Assembly: GCA_027603945.1 (NCBI GenBank)
Contig: JADIIU010000009.1
Coordinates: 142,368-206,367, forward strand
Length of the DNA: 64,000 nucleotides
Source: Terramyces sp. JEL0728
Taxonomy: Eukaryota > Chytridiomycota > Chytridiomycetes > Rhizophydiales > Terramycetaceae
Direction: 5' to 3'
Position numbers and translations under genes: made by a program
Notes under the pieces: model-generated
What the model was told of the DNA's origin: nothing
Database searches by the model: none
Seen by the model: the letters and a program-made list of their open reading frames with translations, nothing else
Shown here: positions 51,275 through 61,520 of the stretch, in pieces
Layout: the number at the start of each line of letters is the position of its first letter
How positions within the stretch are numbered: the first letter of the stretch is position 1

Positions 51275-51499
51275 TTCTCTTTTCTAATTCGCAAAGAAAA
51301 TCCACTCGCTCTGTTTACTCATTTGGAATCGTGGCGCCTTGGAGTTTTTAGTCCCCGAGTTGATTCATCCAGCCCATCCGAATACTGAAAGACGACAGAA
51401 ATTTCCAAGTATGCCCAAGTGTATGCATGCATGCGGTTGGTATTAACGCTCTTACTTTAAATGTTTTGAAAGCCACGTTGTAAGCAATAAACAATTTAT

Positions 51500-52525
51500 T
51501 CAAAGAGGGGTGAGATAATTAGATGGGGCGATCCCAGTAGTAAACGAACCATCTGGTTCAGTCTTAACAACTTGCCACCTAGATTAATCCAGATTACCAC
51601 TTTCCAACGCTATCTACGACATCCATAATATCACCTTTTTGCAATGAGACTTGGTATGGGTTGCCGGGTTCAGGAGTAAATGAGTAGCGAGAACTTGCTT
51701 TGAATTGTGGGCGGATTGTACTGTTTCGAGGTATTGGGGATGGGAGAACAGTAAGATCTTGCGGTGGGAGAACTGGAGGAGATAACTCTGGTTCGTTGAT
51801 TGGGATTGATACAGCTTCAGTAGGTGGTGGGGGTAAATCCATGTCTCTTGGTAGTTGCTCGTGTTGATTTTGGCGATTTGGGCTAGTTGGGGGTGTATAT
51901 TCCTGTTCAGGGCTATGAGTATACTCTCGTTTTGACGAGTAGTGTTGCTGAGAACGCTCAAAGGCAGATCTTCTTTGGTCAGCGCTTTGTCTTTCATCTG
52001 GCTCTTGGTTTTCATAATGTTCGGGTTGCGGTTTAGTACACATTTCGCCAATGATGGGAACACGAAAAGTATTAAAGTAGCTGTTTTCGTCAGAGCCAAA
52101 GACAGCGAGAATAAGGAACTTGTTAGAAACAGCGTACCAATGCTACTGCCATAATGATCAGTCCAACTACTTTGACAGGATTGACATTTGAAAGAGAGTT
52201 GCTGACATCTACTTGCATATGAAGGGCGGTATCAATATCGAACGGGATGTAAGCCAACGAAAGTACAGTTGTGCCAAGCAACAGCATGCGATAAGTCTTG
52301 ACAGTGTCCGTGAACACAGTGCAATTGAACAAGATAATCAAAAAGAGATAAACAAACAAAAAGTACCATTGGAGCCCAATTGGATTGATTCGGCGGTATT
52401 GGATATCAGACTGTTCAAGCGCAATCCCAACCAAGTCCAAAATCCATCCAATCTGCGTTAATTTCCCTTACTTCAACGAATGCCAACCCAAAGTAAAGCC
52501 TTGGAGATTTGAAGTTGTTGTCCAT
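51500..52525 (-). CDS. SHO1: Sho1-like osmosensor, copy 2, four exons
   Basis: Four helices (YFGLAFVEIGWILDLVGIAL, WYFLFVYLFLIILFNCTVFT, LLLGTTVLSLAYIPFDIDTA, VVGLIIMAVALFLILAVFGS), then a long Gln/Glu/Pro linker and SH3 (FKASSRYSFTPEPGNPYQVS...GKWWQVVKTEPDG...GIAPSNYL). Three 19-nt introns (52453-52471, 52119-52137, 51579-51597) are required. The intron after FVE is in helix 1 and that before WWQVV is in SH3. The SH3 ALYxY box is altered to SRYSF, so ligand binding may differ. The linker is the longest of the four. Confidence 0.85.
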
Positions 52526-52613
52526 GAAAGAAAGTGGAAGTATCCAACGAATTTAAAGCGCATTGCGAGACACAGCATTGCATAAACAAAACATGGAATT
52601 TATTACGGGAAAT

Positions 52614-53452
52614 TTAAATCTTTTCCATATAGTTGGAAGGAGCAATACCAGTTGTGAATGTACCATCAGCTTCAGTTTTGACAACTTGCCACCTATGATT
52701 AAATAGCGCTTACCATCTGCCTTCGCTGTCAATTATTTCCAAAACCTCGCCTGCTTGGAAAGATATTTCATTTGGATCTGATTGGCTGGCTTTGTAAGAA
52801 TAAAGTGCCTTTGCTTTAAATTTCGTTATCAAGCTTTCGTGTTTAATCACACTGTTTCTAGCGACTGGTGTAGGGATTACGATTAGTTCGGAAGGAGGAA
52901 CACTTGGAGCTTCTGGTTCAACTCTTTCAATGACAACTGCAATTGTATCTTTTGCTTGCGCATCGTTGGCTTTTGGAGCTTGTGGGGCTGGCATAAACCC
53001 AAGATCGAATGTATTAACAAAGCTATTTTCTTCCGATCCCAACATAGCCGCGATTGCAATCTAACTAAGCAAAAAGTTACCATTGGGAAAACCATGATGA
53101 TTAGCCCTGCAATTCTTGTGCTGCTCCCGCCTGCCAAATTGGAAGCTGGAGCCAAATATGCAACATTGATTGCATTGTCAATATCAAATGGAAGAAAAGC
53201 CAAGGTCAAGGTGTTGAGATTTACAAGCAGGCCTTTGTAGGTTTTCAGCGAATCTGTGTATATCGTAAGTGTAAGTAGGATGATGAATGCCAAATATGCA
53301 AACAAAAAGTACCATTGTAAGCCTAGTGGGTTGTATTTTGAATAGGAAAGGTCAGATTGTGCAACGGCCACACCGATGAAATCCAGCAACCATCCAAGTT
53401 CAGCTACGAATAAAGCTAGAAATAGCCTAGGTGCCTTTTGAAAAGTTTCCAT
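52614..53452 (-). CDS. SHO1: Sho1-like osmosensor, copy 3, three exons
   Basis: Four helices (LFLALFVAELGWLLDFIGVA, WYFLFAYLAFIILLTLTIYT, LLVNLNTLTLAFLPFDIDNA, IAGLIIMVFPMIAIAAMLGS), a Pro/Glu/Ala linker, and a canonical SH3 (FKAKALYSYKASQSDPNEIS, then EGRWWQVV, GIAPSNYMEKI). Introns 53061-53080 (20 nt) and 52693-52713 (21 nt) lie at equivalent positions to two introns of copy 2; the helix-1 intron of copy 2 is absent. The closest of the copies to typical fungal Sho1. Confidence 0.88.
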
Positions 53453-53697
53453 CAAATCTTTGACCGTCAGTTTCGACTTTTATACATCCCTTTGGTGTGC
53501 GCCTCTATTGAAATTTTGACAGGAGAGGAATTGCAGTGGGAAGCCAAAGGAATCTCAAAAGTAGGAATATTTGGATCGGTATTCAAAGAAATATTAATCT
53601 TCCTGACGAAATAACAGTCATTTACAAGTTTATTCTACTTTTTTAAAATTGAGGCTCATCCACGGCGTCATTGTTGTCTCATCTGCGATCATCGTGA

Positions 53698-54596
53698 TTA
53701 AGCTTCAACCTTTTGCAAGTAATTCGAAGGAGCAATACCAACAGTGAATGTTCCGTCTTTTTCAAGTTTGACAATCTGCCACCATTTTCCTGAACTTTCC
53801 ACAATTTCGAATATTTCATTTTCATCAAAGGATACTTCATGGGGATCATCTTCATTAGCAGTGTACGAATACAATGCTTTGGCCTTGAACTCAATTACCA
53901 TATCTTCATCCCGGATCTTGCTGTTTCTGACATTTGCGTATCTCCTTCGGGGTATGGTTGATACCTGGGAATTGGCCTTGTTCAGAGTGTCAACTGTAGT
54001 TGAATTCAAGGTAGCATCCGGAATATTCACTTTGATTTCCGAATACATTGTGTCGTTAAGCTTTTCCACCGGAATTTTTGGCAACTCGGGGGATGGCGGA
54101 CTGATTACAGATGCAACCTTTTCACGCCGTTGGATTTCAAAGTTTGGAATGATATCTGTATGTACAAACGACTTTTCTCCAGACCCTAGCAAAATAAATA
54201 CGGCTATAAGAGGAAAGACAAGGATGACCAGTGCAGCAGCACGAATTCCGTTGCCGGCAGCAGTAGCGTTGTCATGCGAAGTTGAACCTTGCAAGGATCC
54301 ATTTAAATCGAATGGCAGGAACGTCAAAGCCAATGTCGTGACTTGAGTCAACAGTGCCTTGTATGTTGCAAACGTCTTGAAATAAATAGTAGAACCAAGA
54401 AGTAAGGCCCACAACAAATAAACAAAGAAAAAGTACCAACCTAAGCCTAGAGGGTTGACTTTTTCAAATGGTAGTGCAGACTGAGCAATGCAGATCCCAA
54501 GAAAGTTTAGCAAAGTCGCAATCTAGGTTAGAGGTGATATACGAGAGACACGGCAATACAGATAGAATATTTTGGTTGTTCTTTAAACAGGTCCAT
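53698..54596 (-). CDS. SHO1: Sho1-like osmosensor, copy 4, two exons
   Basis: About 290 residues. The helix-1 intron 54522-54541 joins AVSL to IATLLNFLGICIAQ. The other helices are WYFFFVYLLWALLLGSTIYF, LLTQVTTLALTFLPFDLNGS and AAALVILVFPLIAVFILLGS. A Pro/Ser/Thr linker leads into SH3 (FKAKALYSYTANEDDPHEVS, then [26 protein letters not shown]). Here the SH3 is not interrupted, unlike the other three copies. Its start ATG is 370 bp from the divergent mevalonate kinase gene. Confidence 0.88.
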
Positions 54597-54966
54597 TGAG
54601 CTTACAAGTTTTCTGCTAGCTTTATATTCTTCCATTAGGCTTGTTGGTCAGGGATTTGCCGGAACAGATATCTGATTAATCAAAATGCTGGGGTGGTTGA
54701 TTGAAAATAGTGAATCAGGCACACTTCACACCCCACTGCAATTTGATTACCTGATTGTCTCTTATGGTCTTTGGGTTAATTGAATTTGCAGTACACTATG
54801 GATCCCGCTACCAGAGCCCACCTTGTAACCTGGGATTCTTACGTCATTGTACTGCAGTTCCAAAATAAAGAAATGGGAATCTGTATGCTGAGATAGCCCA
54901 CTCCAAATGGGTGCTGAACTTTTATTTATATCCCCATAAGTTTGTGGGGAATTAAAGTTTAATTAA
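54597..54966. promoter_or_regulatory. Divergent promoter region, Sho1 copy 4 and mevalonate kinase
   Basis: These 370 bp hold no convincing frame. TTTATATCCCC lies about 35-45 bp upstream of the mevalonate kinase ATG and could be a TATA region; the same string occurs upstream of nuclease B. CAGTACACTATGG and TGTACTGCAG make a weak inverted repeat. No tRNA-like structure was recognised. Confidence 0.3.
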
Positions 54967-56078
54967 ATGGTAACTAATCACGAAAATTATGTAATTTCAG
55001 CACCTGGAAAAGTGATTTTATTTGGAGAGCATGCAGTCGTCTATAACCAAAAATGCATAGCTACAAGTCTGGATAAACGAACTTTTTGTGAAGCCAAACT
55101 GTCCCAACACATTATATTGAACTGTCCCGATATCAGCTTGTACTACAACAGCACTATCCAAACTGAATCAAATAATGCCCTCTTGGCATTTTTGAAGATG
55201 GCAGAGCTGACAGAGATAGATGGATGCGAAATTACAATTAGATCAGAAATTCCTGTTGGTGCTGGATTGGGATCATCAGCTTCGTTCTGTGTTTGTATAG
55301 CAGCAGGATTGTTATTGCTTAAAGGCGATATATCTCTTGATTTTAAAGAAAAGGACTTGAAGATGATCAATGAATTGGCTTTTGAAGGAGAGCGAGTGCT
55401 GCATGGATCGCCTAGCGGAGTCGATAACACTATCGCAACATATGGAGGAGCAAAAATATATCAAAAGAATTGTCCTTTGGAAGATTTAAAAGGATTCAAG
55501 GAGCTAGATATCCTATTGACAGACTCTAGAGTAGAAAAAAATACAAAAAGACAGGTAGAGATGTTTGGACAGCGCAATAGGAACGTAATCCTCGATTAAT
55601 AACAGTTTCCAGATATAATGGGCCACGTTATTCATGCGATTGGATCGATATCTGAATCTTGCGCAGAGTTATTCTCAAATACCAGCAAAGCCGAACAGAT
55701 ATATTCTGACCTTGCAGTAAAACTAGTTAATACAGGTCTTGGTCAACATGAACCAGCAGTTGCTTGTCTGTGCTGGCATGAGCCATCCTGTAATTGACAC
55801 GCTATGTGCTACTTCTGCCAGATACGGGTTAACGACCAAGCTGACTGGTGCTGGTGGCGGAGGATGCTGTCTTACTTTAATTGATAAAGGTATTGGTGCT
55901 AATGCTAGATGCGAGTCAAGAAAAGATCAACGGCTTGCTGAACGCCTTTACCAACTTGCAGGTAGACTCGTTCTACACAAAAGTAGGTGTTACTGGTGTT
56001 CAAGCGATTAAATCAGATTGTGCTGTGAAAATTACGGAAGCAGAGTTTGCGGATCTAAGGAATTTATTTTTGAAATGA
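54967..56078 (+). CDS. ERG12: Mevalonate kinase, four exons
   Basis: About 345 residues, GHMP kinase. Motif 1 is SAPGKVILFGEHAVVYNQ; motif 2 is SEIPVGAGLGSSASFCVCIA; motif 3 is TKLTGAGGGGCCLTLID. Also present is HGSPSGVDNTIATYGG. Introns are 55585-55605, 55727-55745 (19 nt) and 55890-55908 (19 nt). It phosphorylates mevalonate in the isoprenoid/sterol pathway. The presence of this pathway argues against an extremely reduced parasite such as a microsporidian. Its stop is 12 bp from the stop of the convergent ISWI gene. Confidence 0.95.
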
Positions 56079-56090
56079 ATTTTATTAAAT

Positions 56091-59000
56091 TTACTTCTTT
56101 TTCTTGGAAATTGCTTTAACATCTTCAATTAGCACTGCCTTTCTCTTTCTTCCGTCAGTTGTATCTACGCCAAATTCTTTTTCAATCAGCATGACCAATG
56201 TAGCACAACGTCTCTGGATTTCAATAGCATTGCGAGATTTGAAATACCAGTCAAACCGGAACAGCGGGGATTTCTTGATTTCAGCCCTAATTCGTTCGTA
56301 AATTTCGTCAGTTCCGTAACCAAACTTGTGCAGCATTACAAACTAGTATTAGTTGATATATACCAAGAATCTATCTTCTTCTTCTGTGTACATCTTACCC
56401 TTATTCTGCCCATAATTGAACTTGATTTGTTGCAAAGGTACTCTGTACAGCGCAATTTTTTGTGCAATAGCATTGTTGGTTTCGGTAATACGCTGTAAAC
56501 GAGTTTCAGCTCTTTCAATGTTTTGCAGTATTTTTTCGTGATCAGCCAGTTCTGTAAATCTCTTCCAGAAGACTTCAGAATACTGCTTGACTTCTTCGGG
56601 AGTCTTTCCTTCCACTTCATCCGTAATAGCTTCAATATTGTATCTGCCATGCTTTTCCTGCGCTTTAAGGAAATTGCTAAAGTCGCGCTTGTTCCAGTTT
56701 TCAAACCCTTGAGTAGAGAGCAACTCTTTTTCTGCAAGTTCCGCTTCAGTCAAAGGTTCAGCTGCAATTAGCCTATCAATTACCTTTGTCAATCAATTCT
56801 TGCTCTTGAGTCAGCCATTCAGTGTAATTTTCAACAGGGCAGTCATTGATGGTTAAAACAACACTGTTTTGCTTCCAGAAATGATATTTTTCTTTTTCTT
56901 GCAGTTCGTTGAGTCTTGGAGAATAGAACTGATGTTCATAACTAGAATTAATACCATGTTACATAATAACTCCCTTAGGTTTTGGAAGGCGATCTTTACG
57001 AAGATGAGGTGGCAAAAGACCACCACCACGACTAAAGTTGAGCGAATCATAATTTGACTTTCTTTCTCTTTTCGAAGGTCCAATCCAATTGATACCCTTC
57101 CCCTTCTTTTGTCCAAAATCGTGGCCTTCCCACTGATAAGTATTGGCTTCGGAAGTGAACTGTTGGAGATCGTCCAAACCCATATCCTTGTACTTTTCTT
57201 CTAATTTTTGTGTTTTCATTTCAGATCGAGTAAGAATTTCTTCAATATCATCTGTGTCGATAGTACTGTCAATAGATTGGAAAATACTATCGGCGCCATA
57301 TTGGATCATTGACACCAAATCGTCCTTGCTTTGCTGGGCGGTCTTGGCAGTGTGTCTTCCTTGCTGAATAACCAATTGATCCAATCTCAACTTTTGGGTA
57401 GCACGATCGATAACCTTTTCTTCAATAGCGTTCTAAATTAATTTAAAATCACTTCAGTGATAAATCTGAAAATAACCACTTGCTTCTTTTGTCCGATTCT
57501 ATGGGCACGATCTTCAGCTTGAAGATCGACTTGAGGATTCCAATCATTGTCATACATAATGACAGTGTCAGCAGTGGCAAGATTGATACCTAAACCGCCA
57601 GCACGAGTTGTCAATAGGAAAATAAACTTTTCACTTCCTTCTCGATTGAACTCATCAATGGATGATATACGATCTTCGTGAGCAGTTTGCCCGTCTAAAC
57701 GGCAATATTTGAATCCTTTCCAGTTGCAATAATCTTCCAAGATATCAATCATTCTAGACATTTGAGAGAAAAGCAAAACTCTTGAACCTTGCGCTTTTAA
57801 TCTGGCCAGTAGCCTGTCCAAAATAACAAGTTTACCACTGTTGTCCACAATATGCTGGTCGGTGGTGTATGGAGGTCCTTCTTCCGCACCGTCAAACAAA
57901 TATGGGTGATTACAGCATTTTCTTAATTGCATCACAATGTTTTGGAGTCTCTTTGAACCTCCAGATCTTTCAACCGCACCTAGCAATAAACTTGAATTTA
58001 CCATTGACGGCACTAATATCCTTTTCCAATAGCTTTTTGTACCATTTACGTTGCATAGAAGACATACCCACATACAAGTCAATACGTTTCTTTGGCAAAA
58101 GAGATTTCTCGACATCGGATTTAATACGACGGAGCAAGAAATGGCGCAAAACCTTGTGCAGTTGAGTAACAACCTTCTCCTGGTTCCCACCTTGGTCCGT
58201 GGTGAACCAAGCGTCGAAATCGGCTGCAGAACTGAAGATGTCTGGCAACAAAAAGTTTAAAAGAGCCCACAATTCATGAAGATCATTTTGCAAAGGAGTC
58301 CCAGTAATCAACAAACGATTTCTACAAGGCATAATTCTGACGATCTGTGATAGCGCAGAGTTTTCATTCTTGATACGATGAGCCTCATCAATAACAATGT
58401 ATGCCCATGAAAATTTTTTCAAAGAAGCTTTTTCTATCAAACACATTTCATACGAAGTAACACACACATCCCAGTTGGTGTCAAACATTTTATCCTTGAT
58501 AATATCAGCCTAAATTAAGCATGCTTTACCCTTTCGTCTTTAGATCCGTGGAATAATAAAGTCTTCAAAGATGGACACCATCTTTCAAATTCTTTAATCC
58601 AGTTGTGCAAAGTTGATTTTGGCACAATAACCAAATGCGGCCCATTAACACCTTCAAAATGCTTTAAATATCCCAAGAAAGAAATCGTTTGTAAAGTCTT
58701 ACCAAGCCCCTGAATTTAGGTCATTAGTACCATCTCGTCTGCCAAGATCCCATTGATGCCATTTTCATACAAGCTGATCATCCAATTCAAACCTTGAATC
58801 TGATAATCTCTGAGTGTCCCGCCCGTGATATCTAAATTAATTTGCAAGCACATTTTGGAGATTCTTCAAATGCAAATGGTGCTTCTTCCTGATCAGCATT
58901 TTCCAACATTTCTTCATCTTCTTCCTTTTCCGTCTTTCTAGTACGTCCAGTTTTGCTTGCCTTTGATATGGCATTATCAATATTAAAATCTGCAAATTGA

Positions 59001-59284
59001 GACTTGTCTGACGATTTCATTTTTGCCAGATTGATAAAGTGCGCTGAATTAGAGCGATCGTACAGAAAATATCCGTTTGTCCCAATAGATATGCATAGCG
59101 CTTTTTGGCATCAGTGGCCTTGAGGTTAATTTAAGGTACTTTGTTCTTGTTCAACTTTGCAGCTTGCTGGCTTAAATTGGTATGCTGGAATTAATTGAGA
59201 TCGGTACCTTTGAGAACGCAGCTTTCGTATAGTCGGTTGGTTCAGAATAATCTTCGTCCTACAATCAGAAAGTTTCAATACCAT
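56091..59284 (-). CDS. ISWI-family chromatin-remodelling ATPase, thirteen exons
   Basis: Order: acidic N-terminus with [15 protein letters not shown] (the AutoN-adjacent YLLxQTxxFxHF block), Snf2 ATPase ([53 protein letters not shown], a DEAH box), helicase C ([34 protein letters not shown]), then HAND-SANT-SLIDE ([45 protein letters not shown]...[16 protein letters not shown]). Twelve introns of 20-23 nt were placed. The start codon ATG (59282-59284) stands alone before the first intron, and the frame resumes DEDYSEP. It slides nucleosomes. The N-terminal exons are inferred from family match and frame. Confidence 0.93.
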
Positions 59285-59399
59285 ATTGTGATTACACTTA
59301 GATTAAAAAAACAGAAAGAATCGTCCAATAACACAGACCTTTTCAACATGAAAAATAAAGTTGATATATTAATGCTTAATCAAAGTGCGGATTCCAGCA

Positions 59400-61058
59400 T
59401 TACCATCGTGTAATTAGATAGTCTTTTAACAGGCAGCCATAGTGATAGTTGCCATCTCTAATACCCTGAAATACCGGATCTAAAACCCTCATTGCCCCAT
59501 CGAGTTCATCCAGCGGCAATCGTTCCCCTTGCTTTGTGCTGTTTTCGAAATATCTCTTTGGTCGTTCATCAGTGACCCAGCCAGTGTCTACAGCTGACAT
59601 GTAAATACCATCTTTGGCATAGTCAGCACCGCTAGTGCGGGTCATCATATTCAAAGCTGCTTTTGCCATGTTTGTGTGAGTGTGGTTTGCGGTCTTTGTT
59701 CTGTAGAAAGTGCCTTCCATTGCAGAAACATTAACAATATACCGGTCGGGATGTGGATCCGCCAACAACAATGGCTTGAGTTTGGAATTCAACAAAAATG
59801 GGACGGTAGCGTTGATGGTTTGGCATTCCAACATTTCAACCATGGGGATTTCGTCTAATTTCATTACCCAACTATTTTTTGCTCTCAAATCTAACTGCTG
59901 GCCAAACTGGTCGTATCTTCCTACTGGAAAATCAGACGAGTATATATCTTCATCTGCCAGCAGCGGTAGCTGGGACATTAGACTAGAGTGGGAAATTTCA
60001 TTGTTGTCTTTTGCATAAATCACTTGCTGAAAATTGGTATTGTTTACGGGAGCAGATAGTTTAAGAGTATGCAACTGTGCGTTTTCAAATTGAAGTATTG
60101 GCAACTGGTCAGTTTCTAGCTTTGCTCTTTCTCCATAAATCAAATGTCGGTAGAACTGTGGAGGTTTTCTAACTGTTTGGGCAGCATTGTTGATAATCAT
60201 ATTAAGGTGAGATTGGGTTGCAGATACTTTGTCAATGAATTCATTAACCATCGCAAGATCCCTAAAGTCAATTCCGTAGATCTGAAGGTTATCCTTCCAT
60301 CCGTCAAAATCAGGCTCCAGTGAATATCTTCGAACTGCATCTTTGGGGAATCTTGTTGTGCCAAGGACTATTGCACCACTCCTCAACAATTTCAGCCCAA
60401 TCTCATAACCAATTTTAACTCTAACACCGGTAACCAATGCGATTCTTTTTGGAATATATATACTTTGTGTTCTTTTCATCAAATTAAAGGCTGCACAAGG
60501 GGGACAGTAGAAGCAATACTGGTTGTCTATATCTGAATATCCTGCTCTACATATGGCGCAATCCCTAATAAACTTCTTGCGGTCTGATAAATCCAACTTT
60601 GTCAATGATTTCGTAGTGGACGAGACTATGTGTTGTAAATGACTCAGTTGCTGTTTTTCGTATTCCAGCAACTTGATGTTTGATGATTCATTTTCAGTCA
60701 GGGCAACTGCATTCTCTATATCGGTACTGGCCATGAAATCTCCTTTGATGGGCAAATCTGCTTCACTTTCCAGGTTCATGCTATTTAGATATTCTGTAAA
60801 ATTTCTAGTTTTATGATCCGTTGACTGCTTTCGATTCTTTCGCTCCATCCTTTTAGTGAGAATATCCTCTGTTGGCCCCCGTATTGCTTTCTTTACTTCA
60901 GAAAAGAAGGACATTATTTTCTTCAATTCTGCCGACTCTCCAATAACTTCCTTCAAATCAGGTATTTCCAGAATTTTATTCAATGTGCTTCTGGTGCAGT
61001 CAATCTCTTGCCTCGTTAGATAATTCAAAATGGCATCCTCTTCCAATGTTGTGTTCAT
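59400..61058 (-). CDS. Atypical SDR-family protein with N-terminal zinc ribbon, 552 residues
   Basis: The N-terminal 165 residues are helical and charged. A zinc-ribbon-like CAICRAGYSDIDNQYCFYCP with CPPC follows, then a Rossmann domain: ALVTGVRVKIGYEIGLKLLR, MIINNAAQTVRKPP, IVNVSAMEGTF. The usual catalytic YxxxK is replaced by THTNMAKAALNM, so the Tyr is missing while the Lys is kept. SDR function is therefore doubtful; binding or a modified chemistry is possible. I have not met this domain order often, though similar SDR proteins with a TGxRxKIG loop exist in several protists and fungi. The ATG at 61058 opens the frame; it is intronless. Confidence 0.8.
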   Translation of the reverse strand: MNTTLEEDAILNYLTRQEIDCTRSTLNKILEIPDLKEVIGESAELKKIMSFFSEVKKAIRGPTEDILTKRMERKNRKQSTDHKTRNFTEYLNSMNLESEADLPIKGDFMASTDIENAVALTENESSNIKLLEYEKQQLSHLQHIVSSTTKSLTKLDLSDRKKFIRDCAICRAGYSDIDNQYCFYCPPCAAFNLMKRTQSIYIPKRIALVTGVRVKIGYEIGLKLLRSGAIVLGTTRFPKDAVRRYSLEPDFDGWKDNLQIYGIDFRDLAMVNEFIDKVSATQSHLNMIINNAAQTVRKPPQFYRHLIYGERAKLETDQLPILQFENAQLHTLKLSAPVNNTNFQQVIYAKDNNEISHSSLMSQLPLLADEDIYSSDFPVGRYDQFGQQLDLRAKNSWVMKLDEIPMVEMLECQTINATVPFLLNSKLKPLLLADPHPDRYIVNVSAMEGTFYRTKTANHTHTNMAKAALNMMTRTSGADYAKDGIYMSAVDTGWVTDERPKRYFENSTKQGERLPLDELDGAMRVLDPVFQGIRDGNYHYGCLLKDYLITRW

Positions 61059-61520
61059 TTGGAGGTAAAAAAAAATATGGGGTTGGAGAAAAAAGTGGAC
61101 AGTTTGAAGTGGACTCCCGCCACAAACCAGCCACTGTCTACTTCCAACTGTCCACTTTTTTAATTAAAATTCTCTTAAACAATGAAAAGAGTAGACAAGA
61201 GAAGTAGACAAAAATCCAAGCATATTATTTTTGAAATACAAAAAAGCTTTGTGGAAATACAATTCATTAGTTATTGTTAGTTGAGTTCAGAATAAAGTTA
61301 GATTGGAAATTTACAGATATAGGGTTAGGATTAAAAGCATCATTATTTCTAAAATTCAGCGACTGTTTAGTATTTACAAATGAAACAGGATGCAAAGTAT
61401 CTGCAATGGATGTTATAAAGGGAAGTACAGCTTATAATAATTATACGCAATATCACCTAAACCTTCGCTAAAATGCTAGATAAAAGAATCAAGGCAAGTA
61501 TTTCAAACAAAATAAATCTT
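61059..61520. repeat. Inverted-repeat and repeated-motif cluster beside the transposon gene
   Basis: AAAAAAGTGGACAGTT (61089-61104) is matched by its exact complement AACTGTCCACTTTTTT (61146-61161), and the arms extend inward with two mismatches to about 25 bp. The decamer (A/G)AGT(A/G)GAC(A/T) occurs six times (near 61093, 61106, 61135 reversed, 61149 reversed, 61190, 61200). The remainder is AT-rich with no convincing gene. This could be the terminal inverted repeat and transposase-binding array of the Mutator-like element whose gene ends at 61521. It could also be a fold-back terminator or a MITE. Confidence 0.5.

Noticed and set aside
61274..61471. A 65-codon plus-strand frame left of the transposon
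   Set aside because: It starts at TTG and lies in AT-rich DNA between the repeat cluster and the transposon 3' end; nothing supports translation.
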